Both the position numbers and the translations under genes were made by a program. Below are positions 1 through 8,855 of a stretch of 33,946 nucleotides of DNA, piece after piece. This stretch comes from an uncultured cyanobacterium. Lineage in GTDB: Bacteria; Cyanobacteriota; Vampirovibrionia; Gastranaerophilales; Gastranaerophilaceae. The notes below the pieces were generated by a model. The model was given only the letters and a program-made list of their open reading frames with translations. It did not search any database and had not been told where the DNA came from. The DNA is taken from the NCBI GenBank assembly GCA_946545285.1, contig CAMNNA010000003.1, positions 1 through 33,946 of the forward strand. The letters run 5' to 3'. How positions within the stretch are numbered: position 1 is the stretch's first letter; the number at the start of each line of letters is the position of its first letter.

Positions 1-57
1 CGTTACAATTTTGCAAAAACAATTTTCACAAAACTTTACAAACAAATAAATACCCTG

Positions 58-86
58 TTGACAGAGGATTTTGTTTGAAATACGAT
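58..86 (+). promoter_or_regulatory. Sigma70-type promoter of the rpsJ operon
   Basis: TTGACA (58-63), 17-nt spacer, TACGAT (81-86), about 125 nt upstream of rpsJ. Confidence 0.75.
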
Positions 87-151
87 ATCTATGCTTGAAG
101 TATAGTAGTTAGAATATCCGAAATATTTTAAAAATAGCACTTCGGGCAAAA

Positions 152-177
152 GACAAGGCGGTTTTTGCCGGTTTGTC
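152..177 (+). promoter_or_regulatory. Leader hairpin upstream of rpsJ
   Basis: GACAA(152-156)...TTGTC(173-177) enclosing CGG...CCG; lies in the predicted 5' UTR. Confidence 0.4.
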
Positions 178-211
178 GAAGGTGTACATAGACAACAAAA
201 AGGAATGCGAA

Positions 212-529
212 ATGGCAAACAGCACAACAAAAAACAGAATCAGAGTTTGTTTAAAAGCTTATGATCACAAGCTTATTGATGTATCTGCTGAAAAAATTGT
301 AGAAACAGCAAAAAGAACAGACGCTAAAGTAGCCGGACCTATTCCTTTACCTACAAAAAGACGTATATATTGCGTTTTGCGTTCCCCGCACGTAGATAAA
401 AAATCTCGTGAACATTTTGAAATGAGAACACACAAACGTATAATTGATATATACGATCCGACTCAAGCCACTATGGAAGAGTTACGTAGATTAGATCTTC
501 CTGCAGGTGTAGATATCGAGGCAAAATAG
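212..529 (+). CDS. rpsJ: 30S ribosomal protein S10
   Basis: [23 protein letters not shown]...; S10 signature; ATG at 212 preferred over the TTG-initiated ORF start at 173. Confidence 0.97.
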   Translation: MANSTTKNRIRVCLKAYDHKLIDVSAEKIVETAKRTDAKVAGPIPLPTKRRIYCVLRSPHVDKKSREHFEMRTHKRIIDIYDPTQATMEELRRLDLPAGVDIEAK

Positions 530-721
530 TTTGCATTGATTCCTGCAATTGAAAACTAAATAAGCATTATGCATATAATGTGAACTACGGCACCCATATG
601 CGGTGTGAGGTTGAACCTCAAAAGGTAAAGTGATAGTAGCGCTCGCAAGCGACAAGATGCAATTTCGAAACGGGGCATTTGTTTTGCACCAAGTAGAATG
701 AGCATAGAAAGGTAGAAAAAT

Positions 722-1357
722 ATGACACTAGGTGTAATAGGTAAAAAAGTCGGAATGACTCAAATCTTTGACGAAAACGGTTTGGCTATTCCTGTAACAG
801 TTATCAAAGTTGATGAAACTGTTGTTACTCAGGTAAAAACAGTTGAAACAGACGGTTATAACGCTATACAGGTCGGTACCGTTCCGGCAAAAGAAAAACA
901 TTTGACAAAAGCTCAATTGGGTCATTTTAAGAAAAACAGCTTATCTAATTACAGACATTTACAAGAATTCAGAGTAGACAATCCTCAAGATTTCAAGGTA
1001 GGTGACAAAGTTGAACTTTCTGTATTAGACAATGTTGAAAAAGTTGATGTAACAGGAAAATCAATAGGTAAAGGTTTTCAAGGTACTGTAAAAAGATGGA
1101 ACTTTGGTAGAGGGCCTATGGCTCACGGGTCAAAAAACCACAGAGAACCGGGTTCAATCGGTGCAGGTACAACTCCTTCCCGTGTAATCAAAGGAAAGAG
1201 AATGGCCGGCAATATGGGTAACGAAAGAGTTACTATTTCAAAGCTTAAACTTGTTAAAGTGGATTCTAATAACGGTTTAGTTTTGGTGAAAGGATCAGTT
1301 CCTGGATGTGAAGGAAGATTGGTTACGATCGTTCCTACAAGAACTAAATGGAACTAA
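722..1357 (+). CDS. rplC: 50S ribosomal protein L3
   Basis: GVIGKKVGMTQIF and GKGFQGTVKRWNFGRGPMAHGSKNHR. Confidence 0.97.
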   Translation: MTLGVIGKKVGMTQIFDENGLAIPVTVIKVDETVVTQVKTVETDGYNAIQVGTVPAKEKHLTKAQLGHFKKNSLSNYRHLQEFRVDNPQDFKVGDKVELSVLDNVEKVDVTGKSIGKGFQGTVKRWNFGRGPMAHGSKNHREPGSIGAGTTPSRVIKGKRMAGNMGNERVTISKLKLVKVDSNNGLVLVKGSVPGCEGRLVTIVPTRTKWN

Positions 1358-1582
1358 AAGGCGTAAGCCAATGTGAGGTGCCGGTGTTGGCTTGACAAGA
1401 GCAAGGCAAGCAGGGCACGAAACATAATATCTCCGCCGTTGTGAGTGAAATGAAATGAAGCGAACGAAGCAATCTTTGATTGCACAGGCGGAAAAGTAAA
1501 AGACTTACTAAATAACCCGCTTCTACCATATGAAACCTTTAAAAGGAAAGGGGTAGACGGAAAGCAAAAAGGAAAAAGGAAA

Positions 1583-2209
1583 ATGTCAAAAGAAATTTTA
1601 AATACAAATGGCGAAAAATTAGGTGAAATCACCTTATCAAAAGATGTATTCGGTGTTGAACCTAATATTCACGTAATGCATTTAGCATTAAGAAGACAAT
1701 TAAATAATGCTCGTTCAGGCAATGCTTGTACAAAAACAAGAGCTGAAGTAGCCGGCGGCGGAAGAAAACCTTGGAAACAAAAAGGTACAGGCCGTGCAAG
1801 AGCAGGATCATTAAGATCACCGTTATTTGCAGGCGGTGGTGTAATTTTTGGGCCAAAACCAAGAAGTTACGCTTTCAATATGCCTCAAAAAGCAAGACAA
1901 TTAGCACTTCGTTCCGCATTGTCTGCAAGAGCTGAACAAATCGTTGTAGTAAAAGATTTTTCAACAATTGCTGAACCAAAGACAAAATTGATGGTTAGTG
2001 CTTTGAAATCTTTAAATGTTAACGGAAAAGTTTTGGTTGTTGCAAATACAAAAGCTGATGAAAACAAAAATTTGGAATTATCTGCAAGAAATATTCCTAG
2101 CGTAAAACTTTTGTTACCGAACAACTTGAACGTAAAAGACTTACTTGAAGCTGATTTTGTTGTTATGACTGAATCTGCTGTAAATGAAATCACAGAAAGG
2201 TTGCAATAA
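1583..2209 (+). CDS. rplD: 50S ribosomal protein L4
   Basis: KPWKQKGTGRARAGSLRSPLFAGGGVIFGPKPRSY. Confidence 0.97.
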   Translation: MSKEILNTNGEKLGEITLSKDVFGVEPNIHVMHLALRRQLNNARSGNACTKTRAEVAGGGRKPWKQKGTGRARAGSLRSPLFAGGGVIFGPKPRSYAFNMPQKARQLALRSALSARAEQIVVVKDFSTIAEPKTKLMVSALKSLNVNGKVLVVANTKADENKNLELSARNIPSVKLLLPNNLNVKDLLEADFVVMTESAVNEITERLQ

Positions 2210-2499
2210 TGAGTAAAGAAAATTTATATGACGTAATTAAAAAACCTTTAATTACTGAAAAATCAGTAGCGGCTACAGCAAATTCACAATACACATTCGA
2301 AGTTAAAAAGGATGCAACAAAAATTGAAATTGCTCAAGCTGTAGAATTAGCTTTTCCAGGTAGAAAAGTTAAAAAAGTAAGAACTGTTTACATGCCATCT
2401 CACTCAAAAAGAATGGGATATAAATTCGGCAGAACAGATTCATCTAAAAAAGCTATCGTAACAATCGAAGGCGAACCGCTTGAATTTATGAATGTATAA
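2209..2499 (+). CDS. rplW: 50S ribosomal protein L23
   Basis: IKKPLITEKS; overlaps rplD by 1 nt; operon position. Confidence 0.96.
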   Translation: MSKENLYDVIKKPLITEKSVAATANSQYTFEVKKDATKIEIAQAVELAFPGRKVKKVRTVYMPSHSKRMGYKFGRTDSSKKAIVTIEGEPLEFMNV

Positions 2500-2640
2500 A
2501 TCATAATCAGCAAATAGCAATTGTTATTTGCAGGTGCGGTAAAAAACAAAACGGGGCGCAATTGGCACAAGTCCCAAAAAGTAGTAGAAACAGTTTTGCG
2601 GGCAGACCGCAAAAACTAAAAGCCAAAAGGAGAAATTAAA

Positions 2641-3471
2641 ATGGCAATCAGAAAAATCAATCCGACGTCTCCGGGACAAAGAGGCATGACAAGAAGCGAT
2701 TTTGCAGAAATCACTTCCACTTCTCCTGAAAAATCATTATTAACTAAGTTGAATAAAACTTCAGGCAGAAACAACACAGGTAGAATTACTTGCCGTCACA
2801 AAGGAGGCGGGGTAAAAAGAAAATACCGTGTAATTGATTTTAAAAGAGAAAAATTCGGCGTACCGGCAACAGTAAAAACTATTGAATACGATCCGAACAG
2901 AAACGTAAGAATTTCATTATGCTTTTATGCAGATGGTGAAAAAAGATATGTATTAACACCGGAAGGTTTAAAAGTAGGTGATACAATTGTCAGCGGTCCG
3001 CAAGCACCGGTTCAAACAGGAAATGCGTTACCGTTGGAATTGATTCCGTTAGGTACTTTTGTTCACAATATTGAATTAAGACCTGGTCGCGGCGGAGTTA
3101 TGGTAAGAGCGGCAGGAAACAGTGCTCAGGTAATGGCTAAAGAAGGAAATTATGTAACAATAAAACTTCCTTCAGGCGAAATGAGAATGATAAGAAAAGA
3201 ATGTTTGGCAACAATCGGTGTATTGGGCAATGCTGAATTCAAAAACTTATCAATCGGTAAAGCCGGCAGAAAACGTTATATGGGTATCAGACCAACAGTT
3301 CGCGGTGTAACAATGAACCCTTGCGATCACCCTCACGGTGGTGGTGAAGGTAAAACAGGTCCTGGCGGAAACCCTAAAACACCTTGGGGTAAACCTGCTC
3401 TTGGTTACAAAACTCGTAAAAAAGGTAAAGCGTCTGATAAATTAATCGTAAGAAGACGTAACAAAAGATAA
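2641..3471 (+). CDS. rplB: 50S ribosomal protein L2
   Basis: [34 protein letters not shown] aaaggag. Confidence 0.98.
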   Translation: MAIRKINPTSPGQRGMTRSDFAEITSTSPEKSLLTKLNKTSGRNNTGRITCRHKGGGVKRKYRVIDFKREKFGVPATVKTIEYDPNRNVRISLCFYADGEKRYVLTPEGLKVGDTIVSGPQAPVQTGNALPLELIPLGTFVHNIELRPGRGGVMVRAAGNSAQVMAKEGNYVTIKLPSGEMRMIRKECLATIGVLGNAEFKNLSIGKAGRKRYMGIRPTVRGVTMNPCDHPHGGGEGKTGPGGNPKTPWGKPALGYKTRKKGKASDKLIVRRRNKR

Positions 3472-3492
3472 TTAAACTAAAAGGAGAAATAA

Positions 3493-3771
3493 ATGGCACG
3501 TTCATTAAAAAAAGGTGCATATGTAGAAGAATCTCTACTAAAGAAAATAGAAAAAATGAATGCAAACTCTGAGAAAAAAGTCATCAAGACTTGGTCCAGA
3601 GCATCTATGGTGGTACCTGATATGTTGAACCATACTATTGCTGTTCACAACGGGAAGACTCACGTTCCTGTATATGTAACAGAAGAAATGGTAGGACATA
3701 AATTAGGTGAATTCGCTCCTACAAGATTGTTTAAAGGTCATGCAGGTTCGGATAAAACCGCTAAAAAGTAA
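3493..3771 (+). CDS. rpsS: 30S ribosomal protein S19
   Basis: [35 protein letters not shown]. Confidence 0.97.
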   Translation: MARSLKKGAYVEESLLKKIEKMNANSEKKVIKTWSRASMVVPDMLNHTIAVHNGKTHVPVYVTEEMVGHKLGEFAPTRLFKGHAGSDKTAKK

Positions 3772-3808
3772 TCCAAAGTAATATTTATTAAATTAAAAGG
3801 ATAAAAAA

Positions 3809-4150
3809 ATGGAAGCAAAAGCAAAACAAACAGACATAAAAATGACAGCAAGAAAACTTCGCAGAGTAATCAACGAAGTTAGAGGAAAATCTGTTATCGA
3901 AGCGCAAGATATGTTGCGTTTTATGCCTTACTTTGCAGCAAGAGTTGTAGAAAAGAATTTGAAAGCAGCAGTTGCAAATGCTCGTGAACAATACGGTGCA
4001 GCACCTGAAGCATTAAAGATTTCACAGATTTTTGCTGATGAAAGTACTACATATAAACGTGCAAGAACAAGAGCGCAAGGTCGTATGTACTCAAGATTAA
4101 AACGTACATCACATTTAACTGTAGTAGTAAGTGATACAATCAAAAAATAG
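3809..4150 (+). CDS. rplV: 50S ribosomal protein L22
   Basis: TARKLRRVINEVRGKSV, GRMYSRLKRTSHLTVVV. Confidence 0.96.
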   Translation: MEAKAKQTDIKMTARKLRRVINEVRGKSVIEAQDMLRFMPYFAARVVEKNLKAAVANAREQYGAAPEALKISQIFADESTTYKRARTRAQGRMYSRLKRTSHLTVVVSDTIKK

Positions 4151-4162
4151 GAAAGTAATAAA

Positions 4163-4888
4163 ATGGGACAAAAAACACATCCAACCGGATTTAGAGTAGG
4201 CATTATCCAAGACTGGGCAAGTACTTGGTATGCGAAATTCAAAGAATACGGTACTTTCGTCAAAGAAGACGACAAAATCAGAAAATTTATTAAGAAAAAA
4301 TTGTATACAGCAGGGATTTCAAGAATTTTGATTGCAAGAAAAGCTCAAAATGTGACAATAACTGTTGTAACAGCAAAACCGGGTATTGTTGTTGGCCGCG
4401 GTGGTCAAGGTATTGATGAACTTCGTAATGATGTTTCAAAATATATTGGCAAGTCAGTAGTTATCAATGTTGTTGAAGTCGCAAGAATTGACGCTGATGC
4501 TCAATTAGTTGCAGAAAATATAGCACAACAACTTGAAAAACGTATTGCATTCCGCAGAGCAATGAAACAAGCAATGCAAAGAACAATGAGATCAGGCGTT
4601 CAAGGTATCAAAGTTATGGTATCAGGACGTTTGGGCGGAGCTGAAATTGCACGTTCTGAATGGGCAAAAGAAGGAAGAATTCCTTTGCAGACATTAAGAG
4701 CTGATGTAGATTACGGTTTTGCAGAAGCAGATACCGTTATGGGTAAAATTGGTGTTAAGGTTTGGATCTTCAAAGGGAACTTGATGCCTGGAGAAAAAGC
4801 AGATCAAAATATCAAATTTAAAAACGGTAAAGAAAATGCACCTCGTCAAAGACGTCCTCGTCGTGAAAGAAGTGCACAAGAATCATAA
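4163..4888 (+). CDS. rpsC: 30S ribosomal protein S3
   Basis: [31 protein letters not shown] (KH domain). Confidence 0.98.
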   Translation: MGQKTHPTGFRVGIIQDWASTWYAKFKEYGTFVKEDDKIRKFIKKKLYTAGISRILIARKAQNVTITVVTAKPGIVVGRGGQGIDELRNDVSKYIGKSVVINVVEVARIDADAQLVAENIAQQLEKRIAFRRAMKQAMQRTMRSGVQGIKVMVSGRLGGAEIARSEWAKEGRIPLQTLRADVDYGFAEADTVMGKIGVKVWIFKGNLMPGEKADQNIKFKNGKENAPRQRRPRRERSAQES

Positions 4889-4923
4889 GTAATTAAGGTA
4901 TGAAATAATAGGAGCAAAATATA

Positions 4924-5343
4924 ATGTTACAGCCTAAAAAAACTAAATACCGCAAAATGATGAAAGGCAGAATGAAAGGTACAGAAACCAGAGGTGTTAG
5001 CCTTGAATTCGGTCATTACGGGTTGCAGGCAGTTGAGCCGGGTTGGATTACCAGCCGTCAGATAGAAGCTGCTCGTCGTGCAATGACTCGTGAAATCAAA
5101 CGTGGCGGTAATGTATGGATTAAAATATTCCCGGATAAACCGATTACTGCAAAACCTGCAGAAACTCGTATGGGTTCGGGGAAAGGTAACGTTGAATACT
5201 GGGTTGCGGTAGTTAAGCCAAACAGAATTATGTTTGAACTTGAATATTTTGACAAATCAGTAGCAGTGCATGCGCTTGAATTAGCCGCACAAAAGTTGCC
5301 TATCAAAACTAAAATTGTCACAAAGACAGATGATGCACAGTAA
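4924..5343 (+). CDS. rplP: 50S ribosomal protein L16
   Basis: [47 protein letters not shown]. Confidence 0.98.
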   Translation: MLQPKKTKYRKMMKGRMKGTETRGVSLEFGHYGLQAVEPGWITSRQIEAARRAMTREIKRGGNVWIKIFPDKPITAKPAETRMGSGKGNVEYWVAVVKPNRIMFELEYFDKSVAVHALELAAQKLPIKTKIVTKTDDAQ

Positions 5344-5402
5344 AATTCTTTTAAGTCAAATCGGTCGAATAAGAGAATTTAACTTATATAAAGGAAAATA
5401 AA

Positions 5403-5600
5403 ATGAAATTAAATGAAATGCGTGAAAAAACAGTTGATGAGTTACAAAATGCAATTGTAGATTGGAAAAAACAATTGTTGGAAGCAAGAATTCAATTGGC
5501 TACTAACAAATTGGAAAATCCTTCAACATTGTCAAAAACAAAAAAACTTATCGCTCAAGCAAAAACAATAATTACAGAGAAAGGTGTACAAAATGCCTAA
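5403..5600 (+). CDS. rpmC: 50S ribosomal protein L29
   Basis: [41 protein letters not shown]. Confidence 0.95.
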   Translation: MKLNEMREKTVDELQNAIVDWKKQLLEARIQLATNKLENPSTLSKTKKLIAQAKTIITEKGVQNA

Positions 5601-5838
5601 AAAAGAAAAACAAGGAATCGTAATCAGTAATAAAATGGATAAAACAGTAGTTGTAAAAGTTGCAGACTACGAAGCTCATCCAAGATATAAAAAGATTATT
5701 GAATCAAACAAACACTACAAAGCACATGACGCTGAAAATGTTTGTAATATCGGAGATACAGTAAGAATTGTAGAATCAAGACCTGTATCAAAAGATAAAC
5801 GCTGGACAGTTGCTGAAATTGTAGAAAAAGCAAGATAG
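5593..5838 (+). CDS. rpsQ: 30S ribosomal protein S17
   Basis: [23 protein letters not shown]...; ATG 5593 preferred; overlaps rpmC by 8 nt. Confidence 0.96.
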   Translation: MPKKEKQGIVISNKMDKTVVVKVADYEAHPRYKKIIESNKHYKAHDAENVCNIGDTVRIVESRPVSKDKRWTVAEIVEKAR

Positions 5839-5958
5839 TTAATAAGCGTATGGTTTTGCAGCATTGCTTTTAAAGTAATGAGAGGCAAAGCGCCGGAATA
5901 TAGGCCGGCAAAAGAATGTAGGTTGGGTTAACCCGACAAAATTAAAAGGAAAAGAAAA

Positions 5959-6327
5959 ATGATACAACAGGAAACAAGATTAGTAGTCGCAGATAACACA
6001 GGTGCAAAAGAGTTATTATGTATTCGTGTTATGGGCAGCTCTAATAAAAAATTTGCAGCAGTCGGTGATGAGATTGTAGCTTCTGTAAAAGATGCAACCC
6101 CTAATATGACTGTAAAAAAAGGTGAAGTTGTTCGTGCTGTTGTGGTAAGAACTAAAGCAGATATAAAACGTCAAGACGGTTCTGTTATCAGATTTGATGA
6201 AAATGCTGCAGTAATTATTGCAAAAGACGGCAACCCGAGAGGAACTCGTGTATTTGGCCCTGTCGCTCGTGAATTGAGAGATAAAGGTTATATGAAAATA
6301 GTTTCTCTTGCACCGGAAGTTATTTAA
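5959..6327 (+). CDS. rplN: 50S ribosomal protein L14
   Basis: [41 protein letters not shown]. Confidence 0.98.
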   Translation: MIQQETRLVVADNTGAKELLCIRVMGSSNKKFAAVGDEIVASVKDATPNMTVKKGEVVRAVVVRTKADIKRQDGSVIRFDENAAVIIAKDGNPRGTRVFGPVARELRDKGYMKIVSLAPEVI

Positions 6328-6398
6328 GATAAATACATGTAATAGATTTTAAACAAAAATTAAAATCAGTCCATGAAAGTACAAATCAGGAGAAAAAA

Positions 6399-6740
6399 AT
6401 GAAAGACAACAATAAGAAAAAATTACACGTAAAAACAGGTGACAGAGTTGTTGTTATCGCAGGTAAAGACAAAGGTAAGGAACCTTCAAATGTAAAAAGT
6501 GTTGATACCAAAAACGGCAGAGTTATCGTTGAAGGCAGAAACATGGTTACAAAGGCTCAAAAACCTCAACCTCAATTGGGAATTCAAGGCGGCTTGATTC
6601 AAAAAGAAGCTTCAATTGATTCTTCAAATGTAATGATAATTTGTCCGGCGTGCGAAAAAGCAACTAAAGTTGCTCACAAAGTAATAGACGGAAAAAAAGT
6701 TCGTGTATGTAAAAAATGCGGACAACAGCTAGATGCTTAA
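6399..6740 (+). CDS. rplX: 50S ribosomal protein L24 (with CxxC...CxxC zinc-ribbon-like tail)
   Basis: VKTGDRVVVIAGKDKGKE, CPACEKATKVAHKVIDGKKVRVCKKCG. Confidence 0.95.
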   Translation: MKDNNKKKLHVKTGDRVVVIAGKDKGKEPSNVKSVDTKNGRVIVEGRNMVTKAQKPQPQLGIQGGLIQKEASIDSSNVMIICPACEKATKVAHKVIDGKKVRVCKKCGQQLDA

Positions 6741-6789
6741 TGTGTAGATGTTCTACGACATTAATACCAATAGTAAAGGAAAAAGGAAA

Positions 6790-7350
6790 ATGACAGTAAC
6801 AAAAAATTTAAAACAAAGATATGTTGAAGAAGTAATTCCTGCTATGAAGGAAAAATTCGGATACAAAAACATTCACCAAGTGCCGAAGATGGTAAAAATC
6901 GTATTAAATATGGGTGTTGGTGAAGCTTCTCACAATTCAAAAATTGCAGAATCAATTGAAGCTCAATTAACAAAAATTGCCGGTCAAAAAGCGGTAGTAA
7001 CAAAAGCTAAAAAATCAATTGCATCATACAAATTGAGAGAAGGAATGCCGGTCGGAGCAATGGCAACATTGCGCGGCGACAGAATGTATGATTTTATGCA
7101 AAAACTTATTTGCGTGGTATTACCAAGAATCCGTGACTTTCGCGGGGTGAGTGCAAAAAGTTTTGATGGTCGTGGCAATTATACATTAGGTCTGAAAGAA
7201 CAGGCTCTTTTCCCTGAAATCACTTACGAAGAAGTTGATTTAGTTAAGGGTATGAACGTTTCGGTTATTACGACAGCCAAAACGGATGATGAGGCAAGAG
7301 AGTTGTTAAGACTCTTAGGAATGCCATTCAAAGGTAGTAAAAACAATTAA
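6790..7350 (+). CDS. rplE: 50S ribosomal protein L5
   Basis: [43 protein letters not shown] 6790 after AAGGAAAA. Confidence 0.97.
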   Translation: MTVTKNLKQRYVEEVIPAMKEKFGYKNIHQVPKMVKIVLNMGVGEASHNSKIAESIEAQLTKIAGQKAVVTKAKKSIASYKLREGMPVGAMATLRGDRMYDFMQKLICVVLPRIRDFRGVSAKSFDGRGNYTLGLKEQALFPEITYEEVDLVKGMNVSVITTAKTDDEARELLRLLGMPFKGSKNN

Positions 7351-7367
7351 GAACAAAGGAGAAATTC

Positions 7368-7574
7368 ATGGCTAAAAAAGCGATGATAAACAAAGAAGAA
7401 AGACGTCAAAAACTTGCTGCCGCAGGAAAATACCCTACAGTAAGACTACATAACAGATGCAGTATCTGTGGTCGTCCTCACGGCTATCATAGAGATTTTG
7501 GTCTTTGCAGAATTTGTTTACGTAAAATGGCTCACCAAGGTTTGTTGCCTGGTGTAACAAAAGCTAGCTGGTAG
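7368..7574 (+). CDS. rpsN: 30S ribosomal protein S14 type Z (zinc-binding form)
   Basis: [38 protein letters not shown]. Confidence 0.97.
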   Translation: MAKKAMINKEERRQKLAAAGKYPTVRLHNRCSICGRPHGYHRDFGLCRICLRKMAHQGLLPGVTKASW

Positions 7575-7600
7575 TTTTATCAGTTCATAAGTTAAAAAAA

Positions 7601-7624
7601 CGACCCGTTTTGGGTCGTTTTTTG
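7601..7624 (+). terminator. Rho-independent terminator ending the ribosomal operon
   Basis: ACGACCC-GTTTT-GGGTCGT followed by a T tract. Confidence 0.93.
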
Positions 7625-7696
7625 CTGTAAATAAAGTTATTTTAAAAAAAAATCGTCTAAATACCCCTATTTTTCAATATTTTTTTAGAAAACCCC

Positions 7697-7724
7697 TTGA
7701 CAGTAAAGGAAAAAATGCTATAAT
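7697..7724 (+). promoter_or_regulatory. Consensus sigma70 promoter for the HU gene
   Basis: TTGACA (7697-7702), 16-nt spacer, extended -10 TGCTATAAT. Confidence 0.92.
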
Positions 7725-7793
7725 GAATTCGTCGATTAGCAATACTGCGGAATATGGTTATTGTCCGTAGTGAAAGGAAGAAGGAGGTTCATA

Positions 7794-8066
7794 ATGAACA
7801 AAGACGAATTAGTAAAAGAAGTAGCAAAGAAATCAAATGTTTCTCAAAAAGACACTGCAAGCATTATTTCTTCAACATTAGAAGTAATCCAAAAAGCAGT
7901 TTCTAAAGGTACAAAAGTTACTTTGGTTGGTTTCGGTACATTCGAACAACGTAAAAGAGCAGCTAGAACAGGCAGAAATCCTCAAACTGGCGCTGCTTTA
8001 AAAATTCCTGCAAAGAAAGTTCCTGCTTTCTCAGCTGGTAAAAAATTCAAAGAACTTGTAAAATAG
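7794..8066 (+). CDS. hup: HU family DNA-binding protein
   Basis: MNKDELVKEVAKKSNVSQKDT...GFGTFEQRKRAARTGRNPQTG; RBS AAGGAGG at 7781. Confidence 0.96.
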   Translation: MNKDELVKEVAKKSNVSQKDTASIISSTLEVIQKAVSKGTKVTLVGFGTFEQRKRAARTGRNPQTGAALKIPAKKVPAFSAGKKFKELVK

Positions 8067-8085
8067 TTATGAATTAATATTAAAA

Positions 8086-8120
8086 ATGCGCGGGGTTTGA
8101 AAAAGTCCCGCGCATTTTTA
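8086..8120 (+). terminator. Rho-independent terminator after HU
   Basis: ATGCGCGGG...CCCGCGCAT followed by T5. Confidence 0.92.
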
Positions 8121-8137
8121 TTGTTAAATTAACATTA

Positions 8138-8166
8138 TTGAACAAGTGGGATTTTTGTGTTATTAT
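8138..8166 (+). promoter_or_regulatory. Promoter for the LysM/GH13 gene pair
   Basis: TTGAAC-N17-TATTAT. Confidence 0.6.
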
Positions 8167-8203
8167 TTTTTTATAAGTAAAATAGATTAAGGTGAGGCGG
8201 AAT

Positions 8204-8848
8204 ATGAAAAGTTCAACAGTAAAAAGATCCAATTTATCCCAAGAGTCAATGGATGTAATTGAAAATTTGGCAAACGATAACAGTTTATATGAACAATATG
8301 TTGAGTCTGATGAATTACCGGAAGAATATTTAAGGCAAGATTCGCAAGTAAAAAATAATAAATCGAAAGAAATTGATTTGTTGTGGCAGAGTTTTAAAAA
8401 TACTCAATTAAACTCTCAATCACCTGTGATGTTGGTGATTTTAGGTTTTATTATGGGTGTTGTTACGACATTGTTATTTATGTGGGCAATTGGTGCTGTT
8501 TCGAATTTCGATATAAAATTACCGGCTTCACCTTCTGTTCAATCGGAAGAAAAAAATATTGAAACTCAAGCTCAAACAGGCGAAGAAGTTTCCGCTGAAG
8601 CTGTTCAAGATGAAAATCAAGATGTTGTTACCGATGGAGAAACATCTGAAAATCAATCAGTGCCGTTTGATAGTTCAAGGATGACAAAATATATTATTCA
8701 AGATGGCGATACTGTAGAAAAAATTATTATCAAGCATTACGGTTCGTATACACCTCAAAGAGCTGAAAATATTAAAAAAGCAAATAATTTATCCAACTTA
8801 GATAGGATAAGTATCGGACAAGAATTACTTATTCCTGTGGAAGAATAA
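8204..8848 (+). CDS. LysM domain-containing single-pass membrane protein
   Basis: TM segment VMLVILGFIMGVVTTLLFMWAIGAV; C-terminal YIIQDGDTVEKIIIKHYG...ANNLSNLDRISIGQELLIP. Confidence 0.88.
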   Translation: MKSSTVKRSNLSQESMDVIENLANDNSLYEQYVESDELPEEYLRQDSQVKNNKSKEIDLLWQSFKNTQLNSQSPVMLVILGFIMGVVTTLLFMWAIGAVSNFDIKLPASPSVQSEEKNIETQAQTGEEVSAEAVQDENQDVVTDGETSENQSVPFDSSRMTKYIIQDGDTVEKIIIKHYGSYTPQRAENIKKANNLSNLDRISIGQELLIPVEE

Positions 8849-8855
8849 TATTATT

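Noticed and set aside
36-230. Minus-strand 64-aa ORF over the rpsJ leader
   Set aside because: It overlaps the promoter/leader and rpsJ start, and has no RBS or recognisable protein features.
1885-2193. Antisense ORFs inside ribosomal and housekeeping genes (for example 1885-2193, 3928-4275, 17103-17543)
   Set aside because: They lie opposite confidently assigned conserved genes, and their composition looks like reverse-frame artefact.
2594-2614. Hairpin before rplB as an intrinsic terminator
   Set aside because: No U tract follows, and it is inside an operon with an essential downstream gene.
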